Shown in pieces: positions 1 through 5,689 of a stretch of 5,689 nt of DNA. The position numbers were made by a program, and so were the translations under genes. This DNA comes from Candidatus Zixiibacteriota bacterium. GTDB taxonomy: Bacteria > Blakebacterota > Blakebacteria > Blakebacterales > Blakebacteraceae. The notes beneath the pieces are model-generated. The model worked only from the letters and a program-made list of their open reading frames with translations, made no database searches and was not told where the DNA came from. The stretch spans positions 1-5,689 of the forward strand of contig JAUVWC010000105.1 of the NCBI GenBank assembly GCA_030604325.1, in the 5' to 3' direction. Numbering within the stretch: the first letter of the stretch is position 1; each line of letters begins with the position of its first letter.

Positions 1-692
1 CGGACGAAGAGGTGGAACGGTTGATTCTGACCGCTTCAGGGGGACCATTCAGGAATATGCCGGTGGAGGAGTTTCCCTCGATTACTCCTCAGCAGGCGCT
101 CAATCATCCCACCTGGAACATGGGAAAAAAAATCACCATCGACTCGGCGACGTTGATGAACAAGGGGCTGGAGGTGATCGAGGCGCACTGGCTCTTCGGG
201 CTCCCCGTCGACCGGATCGATGTGGTCGTTCATCCTCAGAGTATCGTCCACAGCCTGGTTGAGTTTGTCGACGGCAACATATTGGCTCATTTCTCCGTAC
301 CCGATATGCGGCTGCCGATTCAGTATGCGCTGACCTATCCGCAGCGCAAGAAAATGGTGGTCGGCAGGAGACTGGGCATCGAACAGCTCGAGACTCTCTG
401 TTTTGAACCACCGGATGAAGACAGGTTCCCGGCGCTCGGTCTCTGCCGACAGGCCGTCGAAGTAGGCGGCACGCTGCCGGCGGTGCTGAATGCGGCCAAT
501 GAGACGGCGGTGGCCGCCTTCCTGGCCGAGAAGCTCTCTTTTCCCGGCATCACCGATATCATCGAGCACGTGATGAAGGAGCATCGGCTGGTGGACGAAC
601 CAGACCTCGAAGATCTTATTACTGCGGGTTCCTGGGCCGTCCGGCGGGCCGGGGAGATTATAGCTAAACAATCATGGAGACCTGACCGGTGA
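1..692 (+). CDS. dxr: 1-deoxy-D-xylulose 5-phosphate reductoisomerase, C-terminal part (5' truncated)
   Basis: Dxr (IspC) converts 1-deoxy-D-xylulose 5-phosphate to 2-C-methyl-D-erythritol 4-phosphate with NADPH and a divalent metal, the first committed step of the cytosolic MEP isoprenoid pathway. The reading frame is open from base 3, so the gene starts outside the window; the NADPH-binding domain and the metal-binding Asp/Glu motif are missing. Numbering from the GTG at base 12, visible hallmarks are LTASGGPFR (substrate Ser 9), HPTWNMGKK (His 32, Trp 35) and DSATLMNKGLE (Asn 50, Lys 51, Glu 54). These match E. coli Ser186, His209, Trp212, Asn227, Lys228 and Glu231 at a constant offset of 177, so this stretch has no indels. 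VVHPQSIVHS and the C-terminal helical domain follow. The remaining length (226 residues against about 221 in E. coli) indicates an intact C-terminus. The TGA stop overlaps the rseP start, so translational coupling is likely. Codons for Lys 39-40 lie in an A8 run at 125-132. Confidence 0.97.
   Translation, partial: DEEVERLILTASGGPFRNMPVEEFPSITPQQALNHPTWNMGKKITIDSATLMNKGLEVIEAHWLFGLPVDRIDVVVHPQSIVHSLVEFVDGNILAHFSVPDMRLPIQYALTYPQRKKMVVGRRLGIEQLETLCFEPPDEDRFPALGLCRQAVEVGGTLPAVLNAANETAVAAFLAEKLSFPGITDIIEHVMKEHRLVDEPDLEDLITAGSWAVRRAGEIIAKQSWRPDR
676..679 (+). promoter_or_regulatory. Ribosome binding site of rseP (GGAG)
   Basis: GGAG lies inside the last codons of dxr, nine bases before the GTG at 689. 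It supports GTG 689 as the rseP start, which also gives an N-terminus that runs straight into the first membrane helix and the HELGH motif. Confidence 0.6.
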
Positions 693-2035
693 CGACGGTC
701 CTGGCACTGATACTGGCTCTGGGCCTGTTGATCTTCGTACACGAGCTCGGCCACTTTCTGGTAGCCAAGGCCGTGGGGGTGCGTGTGTTGACGTTCAGCC
801 TCGGTTTCGGGCACAGAATCGTCAGCTTCGAAAAAGGTGGGACCGAATACGCGATCTGCATCTTCCCCTTTGGCGGCTACGTGAAGATGGCCGGTGAGGA
901 GCCGGAGGATCTATCGGAAGGCGAGGCCGAACCGCGGGAGTGGGAACCGGGCGACTACATGTATGCCAGTGTGCCGAGAAGATTGGCCATTATCACTGCG
1001 GGACCGGCCATGAACATCCTGCTGGCCCTGGTCATCTATTTTGGAGGCTACGCTGTTTCCGGTATCGACATTGTCTCCACAACAACGGTCGGTGCGGTTG
1101 AAGCGGGCAGTCTGGCCGAGGGAGCGGGATTCGTCGCCGGTGACTGGATCATTGCCGTGGATGGAGATTCCGTCGGCGACTGGGTATCCATGCTGAGACG
1201 TGTACAGGCGGGAATCGGGGACACTCACACGGTGAGCGTGGAACGCGACGGACATCCGCTGGAACTGAACCTTTACAGCCTGCTCGAAGCAGATGGGGGC
1301 TTGAGGGCCGGAGCGGAGAGAGGCTACGGCCTGGCTCCGGTTACAGGAACCCTGATTGACTCGGTAGTAGCTACCGGTGTTGCGGCGGCGGCGGGGCTGG
1401 AGGCAGGAGATCACATCGTCCGCGTGGGCGATCGGGAAGTCGACAACTGGCTGGAGCTCACCGGGGCCATACGGGGCTCTGCCGGAATTACGACCGAACT
1501 GCACTTCCTGCGTGATGGTGAAGTCAGACGCACCACAGTGACCCCCGAGCCGGTAGTGGACGATTCCACGGGTCGGGTGATCGGCCGGTTGGGAATAATC
1601 AGCGATCCGATGGATCTTCCCGTTGAACATATCAGCCTGGGCCTTCCCCGGGCTGCCTCCATGGCCGCTGTAGAGACCTGGGAGACTGGCACGTTGGTGA
1701 TCGACATCCTGGCGAGGTTGATATCGGGACAACTTTCGATAAAAAAAACCATGGGGGGGCCGGTGACGATTATTGCCATGGCCTCAAGATCGGCCCGGAG
1801 CGGTCTGCTCAGCCTGCTGCTGTTTGTCGCTTTCGTCAGCGTTAATCTAGGTGTCCTAAATCTGCTTCCCATTCCCGTACTCGACGGCGGTCACCTTATA
1901 TTTCTTGGGGTCGAAGCCGTGCGCGGCAAACCGCTATCGATGAAGGTACGCCTGGTAGCCACACAGGTGGGAATGGCCTTCATCATCCTGGTAATGCTGT
2001 ACGTGACGGTCAATGATTTCATGCGACTACTGTAA
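689..2035 (+). CDS. rseP: RIP metalloprotease RseP (site-2 protease family, two PDZ domains)
   Basis: This is a zinc intramembrane protease of the inner membrane. In proteobacteria RseP cleaves the anti-sigma factor RseA after DegS and also removes remnant signal peptides; the substrate here is unknown. Membrane helix 1 (about residues 4-24) carries HELGH, with zinc ligands His 18 and His 22 and catalytic Glu 19. GFG (39-41) and the FGGYVKMAGE loop (61-70) follow. Helix 2 (about 98-123) has the family AGPAMN motif. PDZ1 lies at about 130-200 and PDZ2 at about 215-295. Helix 3 ends in NLLPIPVLDGGH, where Asp 399 is the third zinc ligand (E. coli Asp402), and helix 4 is near 420-445. At 448 residues it almost equals E. 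coli RseP (450). All catalytic residues are present, so it should be active. GTG starts on the dxr stop (GTGA overlap). Oddities: the segment at 70-89 is acidic, and an A8 run followed by G7 lies at 1741-1759 without breaking the frame. Confidence 0.97.
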   Translation: MTTVLALILALGLLIFVHELGHFLVAKAVGVRVLTFSLGFGHRIVSFEKGGTEYAICIFPFGGYVKMAGEEPEDLSEGEAEPREWEPGDYMYASVPRRLAIITAGPAMNILLALVIYFGGYAVSGIDIVSTTTVGAVEAGSLAEGAGFVAGDWIIAVDGDSVGDWVSMLRRVQAGIGDTHTVSVERDGHPLELNLYSLLEADGGLRAGAERGYGLAPVTGTLIDSVVATGVAAAAGLEAGDHIVRVGDREVDNWLELTGAIRGSAGITTELHFLRDGEVRRTTVTPEPVVDDSTGRVIGRLGIISDPMDLPVEHISLGLPRAASMAAVETWETGTLVIDILARLISGQLSIKKTMGGPVTIIAMASRSARSGLLSLLLFVAFVSVNLGVLNLLPIPVLDGGHLIFLGVEAVRGKPLSMKVRLVATQVGMAFIILVMLYVTVNDFMRLL

Positions 2036-2110
2036 AGCATGATCCTCAGGAGATTCCCGCTTTGGCATGTTCGTTCCGGCCCTCCGGGTGAAAGAGAGTT
2101 GAATATCCGC

Positions 2111-2116
2111 AAGGAG
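2111..2116 (+). promoter_or_regulatory. Ribosome binding site of the mscS-family gene (AAGGAG)
   Basis: AAGGAG ends eight bases before the GTG at 2125. This near-ideal spacing decides for that GTG. It is the clearest Shine-Dalgarno sequence in the window. The rest of the 89-base gap (2036-2124) shows no convincing promoter or terminator; the only hairpin is a four-pair CCGG/CCGG stem at 2076-2087 without a T-run. Confidence 0.8.
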
Positions 2117-2124
2117 TTAGATAA

Positions 2125-3276
2125 GTGGCAATAGATCTGAACCTGGTCCCGGCTCAACCGGTGGTGAACGACATCCTGAATGCTGCGCTCATCTTTGCGG
2201 TGGCCTGGCTGCTGAGCCGTGTGGTACGGCTCTTCTTTTCGGTGATCGAGAAGCGGATCGTCAGCCGCACACGCGCCGAGCTGGACGACATGATTCTGAG
2301 AGCGGTCCGGGGACCGGTTGGCGTATGGATATGGGTTATGGGCCTCAAGTGGGCTCTTCAGAGCCTGCACGTGGGTGCCTTCGGCTTGTTTGTCGGCGAT
2401 GCGGAAGTGATCACCCAGACCTGGGATAACATCATCGACAGCGTATTCTATGTCCTGATAGCACTCATACTGGTCACTCTGGTGACGCGCACCTTTTATG
2501 CTGTCGCCGACTGGTATATCAGACGCATCGCGGGACGCTTCGAGAGCCGTGTCGATGACGAGCTGATTCCCCTTATCAAGCGACTCTTTCAGATTGCTAC
2601 ATGGTCCATCGCCATCATTATCGTCCTCGATCACTTCGGGATCGGAGTGAACTCCCTCATCGTTGCACTGGGTACCGGTTCGCTGGCCTTGGGGCTGGCG
2701 GCCAAGGATACCCTCTCCAACATGATCGCGGGCTTCGTGTTGTTCGTAGACCGCCCGTTCAGGCTAGGGGACCGTATCCTGCTCGAGAATGGCACGAAGG
2801 GGGACGTCGTCGAGATAGGCCTGAGGAGCACGAAGATCCTGACCTTCGAAAATACGATCATGGTGGTGCCGAACGCGCAGATCGTTGACGAGAAAGTCAC
2901 CAACCTGAGTTACCCCGATCCGAAGATCCGGGTAATGGTGGATTTTGGTGTCGCTTACGGGTCTGATCTGGAAAAGATCAAAGACATCGTTCTCGGGGTG
3001 GCAGTAAGGCACCCCAAGATCCTTGAGGAACCGGAACCGAAGGTCTACTTCATCGATTTCGGCGATTCGTCGCTGGACATGCGGTTGGTGGCCCGCACGG
3101 CCGACTATAAGGAGCAGTGGGTTACGACCGAAGAAATCAGGATGGATATCTGGAAGGCCTTCCGCGCCGACGGCATCGAGATCCCGTTCCCCCAGCGCGA
3201 TTTGTGGTTCAGGAACCAGCCTGAATCTTCGCATATTGAGGGTCGGAATAGTGGAAGAGGATCGGAGCAGGAGTGA
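2125..3276 (+). CDS. MscS-family small-conductance mechanosensitive ion channel
   Basis: MscS-family proteins form homoheptameric inner-membrane channels that open under membrane tension and release solutes during hypo-osmotic shock. This 383-residue protein has hydrophobic segments at about 17-41, 63-79, 103-127 and 155-173, then the pore helix at about 177-208 with its alternating Gly/Ala pattern (LGTGSLALGLAAKDTLSN). The family signature DRPFRLGDRI (209-218) opens the beta-domain, followed by GDVVEIGLRST and VPNAQIV. A mixed alpha/beta vestibule domain runs to about 365, ending in IEIPFPQRDLW; the last ~20 residues are polar. E. coli MscS has 286 residues and three membrane helices, so this protein has roughly two extra N-terminal segments and is closer to YnaI/YbdG-type members. 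The charged stretch DDELIPLIKR before segment four is also usual in such longer homologues. The GTG start is set by AAGGAG upstream. Which ions or solutes pass cannot be read from the sequence, so I give no specific gene symbol. Confidence 0.93.
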   Translation: MAIDLNLVPAQPVVNDILNAALIFAVAWLLSRVVRLFFSVIEKRIVSRTRAELDDMILRAVRGPVGVWIWVMGLKWALQSLHVGAFGLFVGDAEVITQTWDNIIDSVFYVLIALILVTLVTRTFYAVADWYIRRIAGRFESRVDDELIPLIKRLFQIATWSIAIIIVLDHFGIGVNSLIVALGTGSLALGLAAKDTLSNMIAGFVLFVDRPFRLGDRILLENGTKGDVVEIGLRSTKILTFENTIMVVPNAQIVDEKVTNLSYPDPKIRVMVDFGVAYGSDLEKIKDIVLGVAVRHPKILEEPEPKVYFIDFGDSSLDMRLVARTADYKEQWVTTEEIRMDIWKAFRADGIEIPFPQRDLWFRNQPESSHIEGRNSGRGSEQE

Positions 3277-3314
3277 ACGCTTTGACGCAGCGAACGTCCT
3301 ATTTTATGAGATGA
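3269..3314 (+). promoter_or_regulatory. Possible coupling leader upstream of the TPR gene (AGGAG plus a 10-codon ORF)
   Basis: AGGAG at 3269-3273 overlaps the end of the mscS gene. Eight bases later a TTG (3282) opens a ten-codon frame that ends with TGA at 3312-3314. This stop overlaps the ATG at 3311 of the TPR gene as ATGA. The ATG has no Shine-Dalgarno of its own, so ribosomes finishing this mini-ORF could re-initiate there. The bases are directly visible; the role is inference and chance is possible. Confidence 0.3.
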
Positions 3315-4570
3315 GGAAGAGACGCTGCATATTACTGGGTGTGGTCCCGCTGCTGCTTTTACTGGGAGTGTCGACGGCCCTGCCACGTGAGACGGGTGCC
3401 GATAACCGGCCGTCACCGATTGCCTTCATTCAAGCTCAACAGGACACCGGCACGATTCTCGATCTGACCCAGCGGCGGCAGCTCAACCGTCTCCACAGTA
3501 CCGGGTTTCAGTATTATCAGATCCAGGAATACGCTAACGCGATACCGGCTCTTAGGAAATATACGGAGCTGGACAGTACCAATATCGATGTCTTGTACCT
3601 GCTGGCAACCTGCTACATACAGACAAAGCAGTGGATCCACGCCCGGGATACATACATGGCCCTGCTGCGGCAGTCTCCCGAAGAAACCAATGCCCTCCAG
3701 TCACTAGCTTATACCTATAACAAGCTGGGTCAGGACGACCTGCATCTGAAGACGTACGAACGCATTGTCGAGCTGGATCCCACCAATAGTGAATACCTCG
3801 AGTACCTGCTCGCCCTCTACCGACAGAGAGGTGATGAGGAGGGGATGCTGCGACTGCTGCGGGGGATGGCCGAATATTCCCCGGCCGATGCAGATGTCCA
3901 TCGGCAGATGGCCGACATTTACGGCCGACAGGGGGACGTGGAGGCCCAGGTGCAGGCGCTGGAGCTCGCTGTTGAGAGTGATCCCGGCAATACGCTGAAC
4001 CTTGAGCTGCTCGGAAAACTCTATTCTGAGGATCTGAACCGGCCGCACGAGGCCGCCCGCATCTACCGGCGACTGACCGACGTACTTCCCGATGACCCGA
4101 TTGCCTGGCGGCGCCTGGGCAGATCGCTGCGGCAGTCTGGCCAGCTGGACGGCGCGGTGGTCGCCCTGCAGCGGTCGCTGGAATTGGCCCCCGACGGGAT
4201 TCATGTGTACAGTGAACTGGCCCAGGTACTTTCCGACCGAGGAGAATACGACGAAGCGGAGTCGTGGGTCAAAAAAGCACTGGATGAGCAGCCGAATGAC
4301 GCATATGCCTATGTCACATGGGGAGATATCTTGCAGGCCAAAAGCTTTGCCGCCTCGAATGAAGACGGGACCGTGCCCTATGAGGCCAAGATCATTCTGG
4401 AAGCAGCCATCGATAAGTATCGCCAGGCTCTGGAGCTGGGAACACTCTCCGATGTCATGCGGCAGTTCGCCGAGCAGGAAGCGGCCAAGCTCGAACCGTT
4501 TCGACGGACCCAGGCCGAGATCTTCATGCACCGGGCCCGACAGCGGATCCCTCCGCCTCCCCGACCGTAG
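3311..4570 (+). CDS. Exported tetratricopeptide-repeat (TPR) protein of unknown specific function
   Basis: With ATG 3311 the product is 419 residues. It begins with a classic signal peptide: positive MRKRR, a hydrophobic core at about 7-20 (ILLGVVPLLLLLGV) and a likely signal peptidase I site near STALP (21-25). No lipobox Cys is present at the end of the core, so it is probably a soluble periplasmic or peripheral protein. From about residue 58 to 350 the chain is a run of roughly eight to nine degenerate 34-residue TPR units, with hallmarks such as YANAIPALRKYTELD, LGQDDLHLKTYERIVELDP, QLDGAVVALQRSLELAP and YDEAESWVKKALDEQP. TPRs form helical solenoids that bind other proteins; no enzymatic domain is visible. 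The tail is helical and Ala/Gln/Glu rich, ending in a proline run (PPPP, then RP). The in-frame GTG at 3251, nine bases after GAGG and overlapping mscS, is an alternative start, but it puts 20 charged residues ahead of the signal peptide. The frame is also open further upstream, inside mscS. The gene is confident; the start is moderate. Confidence 0.88.
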   Translation: MRKRRCILLGVVPLLLLLGVSTALPRETGADNRPSPIAFIQAQQDTGTILDLTQRRQLNRLHSTGFQYYQIQEYANAIPALRKYTELDSTNIDVLYLLATCYIQTKQWIHARDTYMALLRQSPEETNALQSLAYTYNKLGQDDLHLKTYERIVELDPTNSEYLEYLLALYRQRGDEEGMLRLLRGMAEYSPADADVHRQMADIYGRQGDVEAQVQALELAVESDPGNTLNLELLGKLYSEDLNRPHEAARIYRRLTDVLPDDPIAWRRLGRSLRQSGQLDGAVVALQRSLELAPDGIHVYSELAQVLSDRGEYDEAESWVKKALDEQPNDAYAYVTWGDILQAKSFAASNEDGTVPYEAKIILEAAIDKYRQALELGTLSDVMRQFAEQEAAKLEPFRRTQAEIFMHRARQRIPPPPRP

Positions 4571-4585
4571 CCCTCGGCCCCCCCC

Positions 4586-4601
4586 ATATCTGTTATATCT
4601 G
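4586..4601 (+). repeat. Direct repeat of ATATCTG next to a C8 run
   Basis: In the TPR-glyA gap, ATATCTG occurs at 4586-4592 and again at 4595-4601, a nine-base period, directly after eight consecutive C at 4578-4585. It is locally AT-rich in an otherwise GC-rich region. It could be an operator half-site pair or part of a glyA promoter, but no convincing -35/-10 pair accompanies it. No function is assigned. Confidence 0.3.
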
Positions 4602-4639
4602 ACAGGCCTTAGCGCCGCCTACAGGATGGCGTGCCATAT

Positions 4640-4644
4640 GGAGG
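4640..4644 (+). promoter_or_regulatory. Ribosome binding site of glyA (GGAGG)
   Basis: GGAGG is a strong Shine-Dalgarno core four bases before the ATG at 4649, slightly closer than usual. It supports this start, which gives an N-terminus about seven residues longer than E. coli GlyA. A small inverted repeat, ATGGC-GT-GCCAT (4626-4637), lies immediately upstream. The gap 4571-4648 otherwise shows no terminator with a T-run and no riboswitch. Confidence 0.7.
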
Positions 4645-4648
4645 AATA

Positions 4649-5689
4649 ATGCCACTCTCCGAACCGACGGCCCTGAGGGCGGCTGAGGCCCTCATGCAAT
4701 CCGATCCCGATCTCTATCGTGTGCTCAGGGATGAGGAGGAACGCCAGCGCTGCCAGCTGGAAATGATAGCCTCGGAGAACTTCGTCAGCCCGGCGGTGCT
4801 GGAAGCGATGGGGTCGGTGCTCACCAACAAGTATGCGGAAGGTCTTCCGGGGAAGCGGTACTACGGCGGCTGCGAGGTGGTGGACCGGGCCGAACAGGTG
4901 GCGATCGAGCGGGCGTGCGCGCTGTTCGGGGCTGAAGGTGCCAACGTCCAGCCCCACGCGGGAGCCCAGGCCAATATGGCGGCTTACGCCGCTTTCATGG
5001 AACCGGGCGATACGCTGATGGGTCTGAACCTTACACACGGAGGTCATCTGACCCACGGTCACCCGGTGAACTTCTCCGGCAAGCTCTACAACGTAGTGCA
5101 GTACGGTGTTTCCCGGGAAACGGAGATGATAGACTGGGACGGCTTTGAACAACTGGCGCACGAGGCCGGGCCGAAGGTGATCATCGGAGGGGCAAGCGCC
5201 TACCCCCGCTTCTGGGATTTCGAGCGCATGCGGAAGGTAGCCGATGACGTGGGAGCCATTCTGGTGGTGGACATGGCGCACTTCGCCGGATTGGTGGCTA
5301 CGGGGCATCACCCATCACCGGTGCCACATAGCGACGTGGTGACGACCACAACCCACAAGACCCTGCGCGGTCCCCGTGCCGGCTTGATTCTCTTTCCCGA
5401 GATCCATGCCAAAGCGATCAACAGGGCGGTCTTCCCCGGTACCCAGGGAGGGCCGCTTATGCATATGATAGCGGCAAAGGCAGTCGCCCTGCAGGAGGCT
5501 TCAACCGACGACTTCAAGGAGTACAGCCGCAGGGTTGTGGCCAATGCCAAGAAGCTGGCCGATACCCTGACCGATCGCGGCATCAAGCTCGTCAGCGGAG
5601 GCACCGACAACCACCTGCTCATGGTTGACCTGCGCCCCAACGGTCTCACCGGCAAACAGATCGAGGCCGACCTCGAACAGGTGGGGATC
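4649..5689 (+). CDS. glyA: Serine hydroxymethyltransferase (3' truncated)
   Basis: GlyA is a cytosolic PLP enzyme that interconverts serine plus tetrahydrofolate with glycine plus 5,10-methylene-tetrahydrofolate, the main one-carbon entry point for purine, thymidylate and methionine synthesis. The frame is open from ATG 4649 to the window edge (347 codons); about 70-80 C-terminal residues, including the substrate-carboxylate Arg (E. coli Arg363), lie outside. Visible hallmarks are IASENF (40-45), [17 protein letters not shown] (60-76; Tyr 62, catalytic Glu 64, Tyr 72), [28 protein letters not shown] (Asp 208 pairs with the PLP ring nitrogen, His 211 stacks on PLP) and [12 protein letters not shown], where Lys 237 forms the PLP aldimine (E. 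coli Lys229). Offsets to E. coli are +7 early and +8 later, so there is only a single-residue insertion. All active-site residues in view are intact. The gene lies 78 bases after the TPR gene and may have its own promoter, though none is clear. Confidence 0.98.
   Translation, partial: MPLSEPTALRAAEALMQSDPDLYRVLRDEEERQRCQLEMIASENFVSPAVLEAMGSVLTNKYAEGLPGKRYYGGCEVVDRAEQVAIERACALFGAEGANVQPHAGAQANMAAYAAFMEPGDTLMGLNLTHGGHLTHGHPVNFSGKLYNVVQYGVSRETEMIDWDGFEQLAHEAGPKVIIGGASAYPRFWDFERMRKVADDVGAILVVDMAHFAGLVATGHHPSPVPHSDVVTTTTHKTLRGPRAGLILFPEIHAKAINRAVFPGTQGGPLMHMIAAKAVALQEASTDDFKEYSRRVVANAKKLADTLTDRGIKLVSGGTDNHLLMVDLRPNGLTGKQIEADLEQVGI

Noticed and set aside
36..671. Long antisense open frame opposite dxr (211 codons)
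   Set aside because: The + strand carries unmistakable Dxr motifs throughout. The antisense frame has no recognisable motif and is a usual by-product of GC-rich codon use.
911..1732. 273-codon antisense frame opposite rseP
   Set aside because: It mirrors the rseP coding region and shows no domain, hydrophobic pattern or ribosome site that would support a gene.
2076..2087. CCGG-CCCT-CCGG hairpin after rseP as a terminator
   Set aside because: It has only four base pairs and no following T-run, so it is not a credible intrinsic terminator.
3704..4531. 275-codon antisense frame opposite the TPR gene
   Set aside because: It is a shadow of the TPR repeats; the + strand frame has the repeat periodicity and a signal peptide.
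4604..4620. AGGC...GCCT inverted repeat before glyA as a terminator of the TPR gene
   Set aside because: The stem is four pairs with a nine-base loop and no T-tract.
4571..4648. Glycine or folate (THF) riboswitch ahead of glyA
   Set aside because: The gap is 78 bases and lacks the conserved cores of either aptamer.
4092..4649. + strand frame overlapping the end of the TPR gene and running to the glyA start, considered as a frameshifted extension of the TPR protein
   Set aside because: The TPR frame stays TPR-like to about residue 350 and ends cleanly at TAG 4568. The alternative frame has low-complexity Arg/Pro/Ser/Trp-rich content and no repeat signature.
4619..5311. 230-codon antisense frame opposite glyA
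   Set aside because: The + strand encodes a canonical SHMT with all active-site motifs, so the antisense frame is a shadow.

Overview
The window is an ordinary, tightly packed, single-strand stretch of bacterial chromosome. All five genes are on the + strand: dxr (5' end missing), rseP, a MscS-family channel gene, a gene for an exported TPR-repeat protein, and glyA (3' end missing). GC content is fairly high (upper fifties percent by eye). A two-PDZ RseP protease and a protein with a signal peptide suggest a diderm (Gram-negative type) bacterium that makes isoprenoids by the MEP pathway. The phylum cannot be fixed from the sequence alone. The protein style would fit an uncultivated lineage near the FCB group, but that is a guess.

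Layout. Bases 1-692 hold the C-terminal ~230 codons of DXP reductoisomerase. Its stop overlaps the GTG start of rseP (GTGA), a conserved dxr-rseP pairing found across many bacteria. After an 89-base gap comes mscS (2125-3276), with a clear AAGGAG ribosome site. The TPR gene follows closely. Its best start is ATG 3311, 34 bases past the mscS stop. It lacks its own Shine-Dalgarno sequence but sits on the stop codon of a possible 10-codon leader ORF. After a 78-base gap comes glyA (4649 to the window end), with GGAGG just upstream. I see no convincing intrinsic terminator or sigma-70 promoter in any gap, so co-transcription of at least dxr-rseP-mscS-TPR is plausible.

How the genes relate. Dxr feeds isoprenoid precursors, including the undecaprenyl carrier for the envelope. 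RseP is an inner-membrane site-2 protease, typically used in envelope-stress signalling. The channel protects against hypo-osmotic shock, and the TPR protein is probably an exported scaffold. The first four genes therefore have a loose envelope theme. glyA belongs to one-carbon metabolism and may start a separate unit.

I found no RNA genes, mobile elements, CRISPR arrays or phage signatures, and no evidence for a new multi-gene system. The second-look items are small: codon-phased A8 tracts in dxr and rseP, short ORFs abutting three gene starts, a MscS with extra N-terminal membrane segments, and an uncharacterised TPR protein.
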